From positions 1-13,592 of the forward strand of contig JABGTH010000092.1 of assembly GCA_018647275.1 (NCBI GenBank): DNA of 13,592 nucleotides. The letters are read 5' to 3'. Positions 7,240-13,592 of this stretch are shown piece by piece (the first letter of the stretch is position 1; every line of letters begins with the position of its first letter). Made by a program: the position numbers and the translations under genes. The DNA is from Paracoccaceae bacterium. GTDB taxonomy: Bacteria > Pseudomonadota > Alphaproteobacteria > Rhodobacterales > Rhodobacteraceae. Below the pieces are notes generated by a model, which saw nothing but the letters and a program-made list of their open reading frames with translations, made no database searches and was not told the DNA's origin.

Positions 7240-8124
7240 TTAAAGCAGACGTCCAGCAACTGCATCAAGTTTCGCCAGCACTGCGGGATCTCGCGCTTCG
7301 GGCGCCGTCAGGATTGCAAATTCAAGTGCGCGGTCACAGCCGTGTTCGCAAGGGGCTCGGTCTGCACCCAGCAAAGCAGGTAGGCGCTTCACAAGGTCAC
7401 GGCCCTTATCGGCGTTGCCCATTAAGGTTTGGATAATCTGCGTCACGTCAACTTCGCCGTGATCTGGGTGCCAGCTGTCATAGTCAGTGATCATCGCGAC
7501 GGAGGCATAGCAAAGCTCTGCTTCGCGGGCGAGTTTAGCTTCGGGCATGTTGGTCATACCGATCACATCCGCGCCCCAGCTTTCGCGGTACATTTTGGAT
7601 TCAGCCAATGTAGAGAACTGTGGCCCCTCCATCGCAAGATAGGTGCCGCCGCGGTGCGTGTTGATCCCAGCCGCGCGTGCAGCGGTTTCGCAAGCGTCAG
7701 ACAGGCGCGGGCAGGTCGGGTGTGCGACTGAAACATGGGCCACGCAGCCCGTGCCGAAGAATGATTTTTCACGGGCAAAGGTGCGGTCGATGAATTGATC
7801 GACGATGACGAAATCGCCCGGTGCCATTTCTTCGCGAAAACTACCGCAAGCAGAGACAGAGATCACGTCCGTTACACCGATCCGTTTCAGCGCGTCGATG
7901 TTGGCGCGGTAGGGAACGGTGGTGGGCGAATGGATGTGTCCGCGTCCGTGGCGGGGCAGGAACGCCATGTCGACGCCCTCTAGCGTACCGGTCAAGATTT
8001 GATCAGACGGCGCGCCCCAAGGGGTGTCCACGGCGATCCATTCGGGGTTTTGCAAGCCGTCGATATCATAGATGCCAGAGCCGCCGATGACGGCGATCTT
8101 CGTTTTGAGAGCGGCGTTGGTCAT
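7240..8124 (-). CDS. mtnP: S-methyl-5'-thioadenosine phosphorylase
   Basis: Cleaves methylthioadenosine with phosphate to adenine and 5-methylthioribose-1-phosphate, recycling the by-product of polyamine and homoserine-lactone synthesis. The 294-residue protein shows the PNP/MTAP family signatures in order: IGGSGIYD (13-20), LPRHGRGH (phosphate site), SACGSF (91-96), the substrate-binding MEGPQFST (165-172), GMTNMPEAKLAREAELCYA, and TDYDSWH (213-219) with the catalytic-type aspartates of MTAP rather than the Asn of purine nucleoside phosphorylase. The start at 8124 is supported by AAGGA seven bases upstream. Neighbouring apt uses the adenine product. No mtnA, mtnK or other methionine-salvage gene is present in the window, so the fate of the sugar phosphate cannot be seen here. 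Confidence 0.96.
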   Translation of the reverse strand: MTNAALKTKIAVIGGSGIYDIDGLQNPEWIAVDTPWGAPSDQILTGTLEGVDMAFLPRHGRGHIHSPTTVPYRANIDALKRIGVTDVISVSACGSFREEMAPGDFVIVDQFIDRTFAREKSFFGTGCVAHVSVAHPTCPRLSDACETAARAAGINTHRGGTYLAMEGPQFSTLAESKMYRESWGADVIGMTNMPEAKLAREAELCYASVAMITDYDSWHPDHGEVDVTQIIQTLMGNADKGRDLVKRLPALLGADRAPCEHGCDRALEFAILTAPEARDPAVLAKLDAVAGRLL

Positions 8125-8152
8125 TTGGGAATCCTTGAAACTGCGTTTGGGC

Positions 8153-8332
8153 TTATTTTACGCATTTGAGGCCAAAATAAAACCTCGATTGCGGCTTTGT
8201 GATTGCATCGGGCGGCAATTCGCCATCAACGAGCTGACAAAAATCACCCTTCTCACATGTATTGATCAACTGCTCTTCAGCGGGTGTCAGCTCCCGTGCC
8301 TGCAACTCTGTCCACGTCTGAATATGTGCCAT
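8153..8332 (-). CDS. Small hypothetical protein upstream of mtnP
   Basis: A 59-residue ORF (60 if translation starts at GTG 8335) that reads like a real protein: MAHIQTWTELQARELTPAEE followed by a segment with two cysteines (NTC-EKGDFC) and an acidic, proline-containing stretch. A GGGAG motif lies on the minus strand about nine bases before the ATG (six before the GTG). It is 28 bases upstream of mtnP in the same direction and would be the first gene of the mtnP-apt operon. The segment LTPAEEQLINTCEKGDFCQL recalls the N-terminal part of longer Rhodobacteraceae proteins that open in this way, but I cannot confirm this. The C-terminus (PQSRFYFGLKCVK) does not continue that pattern, so it might be a truncated relic. 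Confidence 0.6.
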   Translation of the reverse strand: MAHIQTWTELQARELTPAEEQLINTCEKGDFCQLVDGELPPDAITKPQSRFYFGLKCVK

Positions 8333-8423
8333 CACTCATCACTCCCGCGATGGTAGCAAATTGTCGTAACAATAGAAGAGAACCTGCATTTATCTTGAAA
8401 TCACGACTAAAACCGCCTCAATT

Positions 8424-8433
8424 CCCTGCAGGG
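8424..8433. promoter_or_regulatory. CCCTGCAGGG palindrome upstream of sulP
   Basis: A perfect 10-bp palindrome in the region between the divergent small ORF/mtnP operon and sulP. Its right edge touches the candidate -35 hexamer of sulP. A repressor or activator site is conceivable. A palindrome of this length can occur by chance. Confidence 0.3.
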
Positions 8434-8462
8434 TTCACAATAGCCATAAAACGGGGTAATAG
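8434..8462 (+). promoter_or_regulatory. Candidate sigma-70-type promoter for sulP
   Basis: TTCACA (8434-8439; 5 of 6 matches to TTGACA) is followed at 17-bp spacing by TAATAG (8457-8462; 3 of 6 to TATAAT). It would give a leader of about 35 bases before the ATG at 8503. The -10 match is weak. Confidence 0.35.
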
Positions 8463-8502
8463 CCGGCCTAACAAAGACACCCTTGTACTGACTGGAAATT
8501 TC

Positions 8503-10131
8503 ATGCGCGCGACATTGGCTGCATTTACGAAGAATATGGACGTGACTGATTTACGTTGGATGGACGAGGGTTTCACCTTTGGTCGTTTACGGATTGAATT
8601 GCTATCGGGTTTGACCGTTGCCTTGGCCCTTGTGCCTGAAGCGGTTGCATTTGCGTTCGTTGCGGGCGTGAACCCGTTGGTTGGTTTGTATGCTGCGTTT
8701 ATCGTGGGCTTGATCACCGCATTGTTTGGCGGTCGCCCTGGTATGATTTCTGGTGCAACGGGCGCTTTGGCGGTTGTGATGGTGGCCTTGGTCGCACAGC
8801 ACGGCGTTGAGTACTTGTTTGCCACCGTTGTTTTGATGGGTCTGTTGCAGATATTTGCAGGCGTTATGCAATGGGGTAAGTTCATTCGTTTGGTCCCACA
8901 TCCTGTGATGTTGGGGTTTGTGAACGGCCTAGCGATCGTTATTTTCTTGGCTCAGATGACCCAATTCAAAGTGCCCGGTTCTGTTGTTAGCAACGGTCAC
9001 GGCATGACGGGTGGCGAATGGTTGTCTGGTGGTCCGCTTTATATGATGCTGGGTCTTGTGATGGCGACGATGGCGATCATCTGGGTGATGCCGCGCATCA
9101 CCAAATTCATTCCTGCACCGCTTGCTGGTATCGGTATCGTTGCGGCTGTGGTTATTGGTTTCGGCATGGACGTGCCGCGCGTTGGCGATTTGGCCTCCAT
9201 CAGTGGTGGTCTTCCAACATGGCATATTCCGATGGTTCCGTTGAACTGGGCCACGATTGAAATCATCCTGCCATATGCTGTTATTTTGGCGGCGATTGGT
9301 TTGATTGAAAGCTTGCTGACTCTAAACCTGGTTGGTGACATGACGGGCAAACGCGGTGGCGCGAGCCAAGAATGCATCGCCCAAGGCGTGTCCAACACTG
9401 TCACTGGCTTCTTTGGCGGTATGGGCGGTTGCGCGATGATTGGTCAGTCTATGATCAACGTGAAATCAGGCGGTCGTACCCGTGTTGCTGGGATCGCGGC
9501 AGCTGTGTTCTTGTTGCTGTTCATCTTGGTCGGTTCCAGCGTGATCGAGTTGATCCCATTGGCGGCCCTTGTTGGCGTGATGTTCATGGTTGTGATCGGC
9601 ACCTTTGCTTGGAACTCATTGACCATTCTGCGCAAGGTTCCAAAAATGGATGCCTTTGTGATCTTGTTGGTGACTGTTGTGACCGTGATGGAGGATCTTG
9701 CTGTAGCTGTTGTGGTTGGTGTGATCGTAAGCGCATTGGCCTATGCATGGAACAACGCCCGCCGCATCAACTCTACAACGCGCGAGTCAGCCACCGAGAA
9801 GGGTGCCAAAGTGTACGAGATCAACGGACCGTTGTTCTTTGGGTCATCCGATGGTTTCACTGAGTTGTTTGAGGTTGAGACCGATCCAGACACAGTGATC
9901 GTTGATTTCAAAGACAGCCGCGTTGTGGACCAGTCCGCTTTGCAGGCGATTGAAGCGATTGCTGGTAAATACGAGGCTGTGGGCAAACGGATACAACTGC
10001 GCCACCTCAGCCGCGATTGCCACCAGTTGCTGACAACCGCCGGTCACTTGATGGTCGATAGCGATGATGATCCAGATTATGAGATCGCTGTTGATTACTC
10101 AGTGCGCACTGGGATTTTGGGCGGTCACTAA
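8503..10131 (+). CDS. SulP family anion transporter with STAS domain
   Basis: An inner-membrane SLC26/SulP transporter (542 residues) for sulfate, bicarbonate or a similar anion. The SulP signature is clear near the N-terminus: LVPEAVAFAFVAGVNPLVGL (43-62), then AAFIVGLITALFGGRPGMISG, followed by many hydrophobic helices. A C-terminal STAS domain spans roughly 436-525 and includes INGPLFFGSSDGF and VIVDFKDSRVVDQSA; D476 lies where the regulatory D-S-S/D-Q-S motif sits. The start is put at ATG 8503 (GGA at 8494-8496). The open frame extends upstream to 8284, but that part looks non-coding and overlaps the opposite-strand small ORF. ATG 8536 is a possible alternative. Substrate cannot be decided from sequence: BicA-like bicarbonate uptake and sulfate uptake are both possible. 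It is monocistronic and ended by a strong terminator. Confidence 0.93.
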   Translation: MRATLAAFTKNMDVTDLRWMDEGFTFGRLRIELLSGLTVALALVPEAVAFAFVAGVNPLVGLYAAFIVGLITALFGGRPGMISGATGALAVVMVALVAQHGVEYLFATVVLMGLLQIFAGVMQWGKFIRLVPHPVMLGFVNGLAIVIFLAQMTQFKVPGSVVSNGHGMTGGEWLSGGPLYMMLGLVMATMAIIWVMPRITKFIPAPLAGIGIVAAVVIGFGMDVPRVGDLASISGGLPTWHIPMVPLNWATIEIILPYAVILAAIGLIESLLTLNLVGDMTGKRGGASQECIAQGVSNTVTGFFGGMGGCAMIGQSMINVKSGGRTRVAGIAAAVFLLLFILVGSSVIELIPLAALVGVMFMVVIGTFAWNSLTILRKVPKMDAFVILLVTVVTVMEDLAVAVVVGVIVSALAYAWNNARRINSTTRESATEKGAKVYEINGPLFFGSSDGFTELFEVETDPDTVIVDFKDSRVVDQSALQAIEAIAGKYEAVGKRIQLRHLSRDCHQLLTTAGHLMVDSDDDPDYEIAVDYSVRTGILGGH

Positions 10132-10160
10132 GACCTAATTTCCATAACATATTATTTTTT

Positions 10161-10197
10161 AAAGGCCGATGGGAGACTGTCGGCCTTTTGCTTTGGG
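10161..10197 (+). terminator. Intrinsic terminator of sulP
   Basis: Perfect 9-bp stem: AAAGGCCGA (10161-10169) pairs with TCGGCCTTT (10180-10188), with a 10-base loop and then a T-rich tail (TTTTGCTTT overlapping the right arm). It starts 29 bases after the sulP stop. On the minus strand the stem is followed by A residues, so it acts only on + transcripts. Confidence 0.9.
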
Positions 10198-10335
10198 TGA
10201 GTCGGATGCGTGGATCAGCTGGACCTTAGCGGTTTTGGATTGTGTCTCAGTTTGGATTTCCGCTTGGAGGCCATACTGCAAATTTTCTGCGACGCGGCGA
10301 ATGTCAGCTTGTGGGCCGGATTATTGGTAACAAGG

Positions 10336-11487
10336 TTAAGCGGTTCCTAATAAATCGCGGGCTATACGCTCGAAGATCGCGCAACCGATGGGGATCAAGT
10401 CGTCCGGAAAATCATAGTCGGGATTGTGTAGTGCAGCATAGCCTTCGCCAGGCCCTAAGCACAGCATTGCCGCTTTGGCGTCCCAGCCAAACACGCCAAA
10501 ATCTTCTGACGCGCGCATAGGAACACCCGCGTCACCATAGGCGACGTCGATTGCCTCCATAGCTGTTGTTGCTACGTTGTAGGCGTCTGGATCATTGATG
10601 GAGGCTGCGAAGTTATCGCAAACCTCAAAATCCACATTAAGTCCGAATTTCTCTGCCGCTGTATTGGCAAGCGCGCGGGCTGATGTTTCTAGGCTTTCCA
10701 TTCCCTCGTCACCCGCAGTCCGCAATGTGGTGAAAATCTCGCCTTCACCGGGAGCCACCCCGAATGATGGCTCGCCAATTTTTATATGGGTTATAGTAAC
10801 CAATCGGAAACCATCATCAAGCGATCCGCCTTGTCCGAGAGCGTCGAGAGCTGGGATTAACTCAGCAATAGCCTGCGTGGGAGAAACACCATCCTCTGGG
10901 TCGGCTGCGTGGGCGGTTTTGCCATTAAGCTTAATCTTAAGCCCCAATGAAGCGCAGTTAATCAGCCCCACACAGGTAGAAACATATCCGAAAGGCCGTC
11001 CTGGTTCGATGTGAATAGCAAACGCCCAGTCAGCTTGAATTTCTTGATAAGCAGGATCAGCGACCACAGCTTTTGCACCGCTGCCGTCTTCTTCAGCGGG
11101 TTGGAACATAAGGATGACACGGCCTTGCGCTACTGGTTGCTGGGAAATCATGCGTCCCAACGCAAGAAGCATTGTCATATGGCCGTCATGACCGCAAACG
11201 TGGCTCTTTCCGTGGATCAGCGACGACCAAGCGATGTCATTGCGTTCCTCAATTGGCAACGCATCAAGCTCAGCCCGAAAAAGAACTGTCGGTCCATCTT
11301 TACCGCTGTCAAAAACCGCAGCCACGCCATGACCACCTAATCCAGTCAAGATGCGAGTTGGTGACAGCGCTTTTAGTTCAGCTACAATCTTACTGGCTGT
11401 TTCTACTTCTTCCCCAGACAATTCTGGATGGCGGTGAAGTTCACGGCGAAATTCAGTTAGTTCCATCAAGTCAAGATTTGTTAACAT
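10336..11487 (-). CDS. M20D family amidohydrolase (hippurate/IAA-amino-acid hydrolase-like)
   Basis: A metal-dependent amidase/carboxypeptidase of 383 residues, likely cytoplasmic. It shows the M20D motifs in order: FRRELHRHPELSGEE (13-27), RAELDALPIEE, SHVCGHDGHM (95-104) with metal ligands C98 and H100, QPAEED (129-134) with the catalytic and metal-binding glutamates, AIHIEPG (H159), and ALHNPDYDFPDD with the final ligand H354. The dimerisation domain lies between about 170 and 290. Relatives cleave N-acyl amino acids, including hippurate, N-acetyl-diaminopimelate and auxin conjugates; the substrate here is open. The start at 11487 has no good Shine-Dalgarno sequence, and ATG at residue 8 is possible. 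It has no same-strand partner closer than the flavin reductase, about 220 bases upstream. Confidence 0.92.
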   Translation of the reverse strand: MLTNLDLMELTEFRRELHRHPELSGEEVETASKIVAELKALSPTRILTGLGGHGVAAVFDSGKDGPTVLFRAELDALPIEERNDIAWSSLIHGKSHVCGHDGHMTMLLALGRMISQQPVAQGRVILMFQPAEEDGSGAKAVVADPAYQEIQADWAFAIHIEPGRPFGYVSTCVGLINCASLGLKIKLNGKTAHAADPEDGVSPTQAIAELIPALDALGQGGSLDDGFRLVTITHIKIGEPSFGVAPGEGEIFTTLRTAGDEGMESLETSARALANTAAEKFGLNVDFEVCDNFAASINDPDAYNVATTAMEAIDVAYGDAGVPMRASEDFGVFGWDAKAAMLCLGPGEGYAALHNPDYDFPDDLIPIGCAIFERIARDLLGTA

Positions 11488-11706
11488 TTGTTGTTCTGCT
11501 TTCGAAGTCAGTTCAGCTGATCACTCTATTCCTAAATCAGAACTGGGAACATACGCCTAGCACCGCAAAACTAAATACGGCTTTTTCTGTTTCGGATAGC
11601 CGTCACTAATAGCCTCTTTGGGAACGTCTGCTCCGTCCACAAAACTGAAATTCAAACTGAGCCCCAAGAGGTTTTGGATAGAGATTGAAGCGCGCGTGCG
11701 CCGCCC
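11488..11706. other. Intergenic region upstream of the amidohydrolase
   Basis: No supported gene. Two inverted repeats are visible: ACGGCT (11577-11582) with AGCCGT (11598-11603), and CCTCTTTGGG (from 11612) with CCCCAAGAGG (ending near 11672), which pairs at 9 of 10 positions across about 40 bases. Neither carries a T tract. The region probably holds the amidohydrolase promoter and the 3' end of the flavin-reductase transcript. Confidence 0.4.
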
Positions 11707-12312
11707 TTAGTCGTCAGGGCGGTCCAGTTCAAACACATTCTCAACAACCGCATAGTCGCGGTAGCCAAGGCGTGAAAGCGGTTGGAATGTGGAGACATCA
11801 AAGCGACCATTCACGATGGTATTGTCGCGCATGTGCACGCCGATGACTTCGCCGAAAACCACATAGTTACTTTCGCCCTCGATCTTCACGATCTGGGTCA
11901 TTTTACATTCAAGCGATGCAGGCACGCCGTCGACCCGCGCGCAGTTGATGGTTTCGCAGTCTAGTGCGATTAGCCCCGCACGTGCGAATTCGTCTTCATC
12001 TTTGCCCAAGGGCGCGGAGGTTGCGTTCATTTCGTTGCGCATTGCAGCTTCGACGATGTTGACGCAGAACACACCGGTTTCGCGGATGTTGGCAACGCTG
12101 TCTTTGGTGTTGTTTTGGTCGTCCTTGGCGCTGGTGGATGCGAACATCACTTGGGGTGGAACGTAAGACACAGCATTGAAAAACGAATAGGGGGCCAGAT
12201 TGTTGCGGCCTTCACCGTCACGTGTTGAAATCCAACCAATGGGCCGTGGGGATACGATGGCGTTGAAGGGATTGTGCGGTAGCGGGTGGCCATCTTTTGG
12301 TTGATAGAACAT
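11707..12312 (-). CDS. Flavin reductase-like, FMN-binding split-barrel protein
   Basis: A 201-residue protein of the flavin reductase-like domain family. The N-terminus MFYQPKDGHPLPHNPFNAIV leads into the FMN-binding signature SPRPIGWIST (21-30) and NLAPYSFFNAVSY (38-50). VPPQVMFAST, SVANIRETGVFCVNIV and the C-terminal NYVVFGEVIGVHM follow in family order. Members reduce or bind FMN, often supplying flavin to a monooxygenase, but no monooxygenase gene is adjacent. The open frame reaches back to 12399; the start is placed at ATG 12312, where family similarity begins and AAAGG lies eight bases upstream on the minus strand. It is divergent from the GNAT gene beginning at 12434. Confidence 0.88.
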   Translation of the reverse strand: MFYQPKDGHPLPHNPFNAIVSPRPIGWISTRDGEGRNNLAPYSFFNAVSYVPPQVMFASTSAKDDQNNTKDSVANIRETGVFCVNIVEAAMRNEMNATSAPLGKDEDEFARAGLIALDCETINCARVDGVPASLECKMTQIVKIEGESNYVVFGEVIGVHMRDNTIVNGRFDVSTFQPLSRLGYRDYAVVENVFELDRPDD

Positions 12313-12410
12313 TTGGCAAGCCTTTCGTGCTTTCAATATTTGGCAAAGAGGTAGCGCCATGCTAGGTCGGAAACCAGCCCCTTTGATGCTTGGCCCCATC
12401 TAACCTGAAA

Positions 12411-12416
12411 TACAAT
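12411..12416 (+). promoter_or_regulatory. Candidate -10 box (TACAAT) for the GNAT-ecsC pair
   Basis: TACAAT matches TATAAT at five of six positions and lies 18 bases before the ATG at 12434. No convincing -35 is seen at proper spacing (TTGGCC at 12390 would give 15 bp). If it is used, the leader would be only about ten bases, consistent with the lack of a ribosome-binding site. Confidence 0.3.
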
Positions 12417-12433
12417 TCCAGACCTAATTGATT

Positions 12434-12922
12434 ATGTACGTTTTGACGCCTGAACATGATGACGACTGGTGGGAAGTCGAAGCACTGTATGATCTGTGCT
12501 TTGCGCCCGGACGCGAGGCGTTGTCTTCGTACCGTCTGCGCGATGACGTGCCCCCGGTTGAGGGCATGAGCATGGTTGCGCGCGATATTGATGGTATCTT
12601 AGCGGGTGCGATCAGGTTCTGGCCCATTCGTATTGGCGATACGCCGTCTTTGCTGCTTGGCCCCGTGGCCGTTCACCCAACCCGCCAAAGCGAGGGCTTG
12701 GGCGGTCAGTTGATGAACGCCAGTCTTGAGATTGCGGAGGATACGGGGTGGGAGCGTGTGATGCTGGTAGGTGATGAGCCCTATTACAAACGCTTTGGTT
12801 TTACGCTGCTTGAGGGTGCGATCATGCCACCACCGACAAACCCCGCGAGGGTTCTGGGTCGTGCCTTGAAAAAGGGTGCATGGGACGGGGTGACGGGCAA
12901 TGTCCGTCGCTTCACGGATTGA
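12434..12922 (+). CDS. GNAT N-acetyltransferase, YhbS-like
   Basis: A 162-residue single-domain acetyltransferase. LLGPVAVHPTRQSEGLGGQL (74-93) is the acetyl-CoA pyrophosphate-binding motif (R/Q-x-x-G-x-G/A). VMLVGDEPYYKRFGF (109-123) is the Y-Y-x-R-F-G-F ending typical of the YhbS/putative acetyltransferase group, and substrates are usually unknown. ATG 12434 is preferred over TTG 12428, which only adds two residues; neither has a clear Shine-Dalgarno sequence. The following EcsC-like gene starts 44 bases downstream in the same direction, so the two are probably cotranscribed. Confidence 0.88.
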   Translation: MYVLTPEHDDDWWEVEALYDLCFAPGREALSSYRLRDDVPPVEGMSMVARDIDGILAGAIRFWPIRIGDTPSLLLGPVAVHPTRQSEGLGGQLMNASLEIAEDTGWERVMLVGDEPYYKRFGFTLLEGAIMPPPTNPARVLGRALKKGAWDGVTGNVRRFTD

Positions 12923-12966
12923 AAAATGGAGCGTGCCTCCCAATGTAATGCCGAAGGGAGACCCAA

Positions 12967-13592
12967 ATGACTGACCTGATCGTATCGAGTGCCGTAGACG
13001 TGGACGCCGAGATTGAAGTGTTGGCGCGTCGCTATGCCAAGGCTGGCGGCATCGGGATCGATTTGCTGAACAGTTTGGGGGCTCAGGCTGATGGCCTGCT
13101 TCAGCGGCTTCCGCAAAAAGCACAGGATGGTTTGCAAGACGCGACCGTTGCGGCGTTGAACCATGCGATGATGGCAGCACATAAATCCCGTGACATGGTG
13201 CCCGATCAAGCAGGCTGGTTAAACTCCGCAGTCAGTGCGGCGATGGGCGCTGTTGGCGGTATAGGCGGTTTGCCAACAGCCTTGGCCGAATTGCCAGTGA
13301 CCACGACATTGTTGCTGCGCGTGATCAATGGGGTCGCGGCGGAGCATGGGTTTGATACCAGCGAAGACAGCGTACGCTTTGATTGTGTGCATGTGTTTAC
13401 GGCGGCAGGTCCGTTGGAACATGATGACAGCGCGGAAATTGCGTTTTTGTCTGCGCGCATGGCCCTGAGTGGAACTGCGATGCAGGCGATCATCGCGCGG
13501 GTTGCTCCGCGTTTGGCGACTGTATTTGGACAGAAATTGGCGGCCCAAGCTGTGCCTGTTTTGGGCGCAGTAGCGGGGGCTGCAACCAATTA
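12967..13592 (+). CDS. EcsC family protein (partial, runs off the window)
   Basis: An open frame from ATG 12967 continues through the window end without a stop; 208 complete codons are visible. A strong ribosome-binding site AAGGGAG (12954-12960) lies six bases before the ATG. The protein has YAKAGGIGIDLLNSLG (23-38), then a glycine-rich stretch GAVGGIGGLPTALAELPVT (94-112) leading into TTLLLRVINGVAAEHGFD (113-130). Together these match the EcsC family; Bacillus EcsC accompanies an ABC transporter, but proteobacterial members are functionally uncharacterised. The glycine/alanine-rich helices (94-110 and from about 193 on) could insert in or lie on the membrane. The C-terminus is missing, so length cannot be judged. 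Confidence 0.87.
   Translation, partial: MTDLIVSSAVDVDAEIEVLARRYAKAGGIGIDLLNSLGAQADGLLQRLPQKAQDGLQDATVAALNHAMMAAHKSRDMVPDQAGWLNSAVSAAMGAVGGIGGLPTALAELPVTTTLLLRVINGVAAEHGFDTSEDSVRFDCVHVFTAAGPLEHDDSAEIAFLSARMALSGTAMQAIIARVAPRLATVFGQKLAAQAVPVLGAVAGAATN

Noticed and set aside
8284..8502. Upstream extension of the SulP open frame
   Set aside because: It has no hydrophobic or family similarity, overlaps the divergent small ORF and contains the candidate promoter.
8418..8901. Minus-strand open frames of 155 and 99 codons opposite the start of sulP
   Set aside because: Their alanine/threonine/asparagine-rich composition is the reverse reading of hydrophobic transporter codons; SulP motifs are clear on the + strand.
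12311..12346. Nine-base direct repeat ATTTGGCAA (12311-12319 and 12338-12346) before the flavin reductase
   Set aside because: Only two copies, one overlapping the start codon; chance is a sufficient explanation.
12599..13589. Minus-strand open frames of 193, 141, 127 and 109 codons
   Set aside because: They are antisense to the GNAT and EcsC genes, which have strong motifs and, for EcsC, a good ribosome-binding site.
1..13592. Search by eye for a defence system, phage, transposon, CRISPR array or biosynthetic cluster
   Set aside because: No transposase, integrase, terminal repeats, regular spacer array or clustered modifying enzymes were seen; the genes are typical core or housekeeping families.

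Overview
This window looks like a chromosomal segment of a marine alphaproteobacterium, most likely Rhodobacteraceae (Roseobacter group). The reasons are the gene order cytochrome-oxidase subunit III - SURF1 - threonine synthase - M16 peptidase - GNAT, the protein sequences, and a roughly even base composition. The genus cannot be read from the sequence. I see no tRNA, rRNA, insertion sequence, phage gene or CRISPR array. Most of the window is ordinary core genome.

Left block (1-5500, all +): the last codons of ctaE, a 13-bp stem-loop, then a tightly packed run: SURF1 (cytochrome oxidase assembly), thrC (GTG start), an M16 zinc peptidase (GTG start overlapping the thrC stop), a RimJ/RimL-like acetyltransferase (overlapping the peptidase stop) and an FAD-linked 2-hydroxyacid dehydrogenase. 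Gaps are at most about 21 bases, so these are probably cotranscribed.

Convergent gap (5501-5738): no convincing gene. It holds two near-identical 12-bp palindromes whose centres lie 21 bp apart, and a separate inverted repeat. Operator-like sites are unexpected between two gene 3' ends, so this is the most notable non-coding signal in the window.

Middle block (5739-8332, all -): read in its own direction it is a small uncharacterised ORF, mtnP, apt, and an exported protein resembling the DUF1444/YtpQ family. mtnP and apt form a salvage route: methylthioadenosine is split to adenine, and adenine is returned to AMP. The exported protein starts directly after the apt stop.

Right block (8503-13592): a SulP-type anion transporter with a STAS domain (+), divergent from the salvage operon and ended by a clear intrinsic terminator; an M20D amidohydrolase (-); a flavin-reductase-like FMN-binding protein (-); a divergent GNAT acetyltransferase (+); and the start of an EcsC-family protein (+) that runs off the window. 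Several of the longest open frames begin upstream of the true start. Ribosome-binding sites and family N-termini were used to choose starts for SURF1, apt, sulP, the flavin reductase and the second GNAT.
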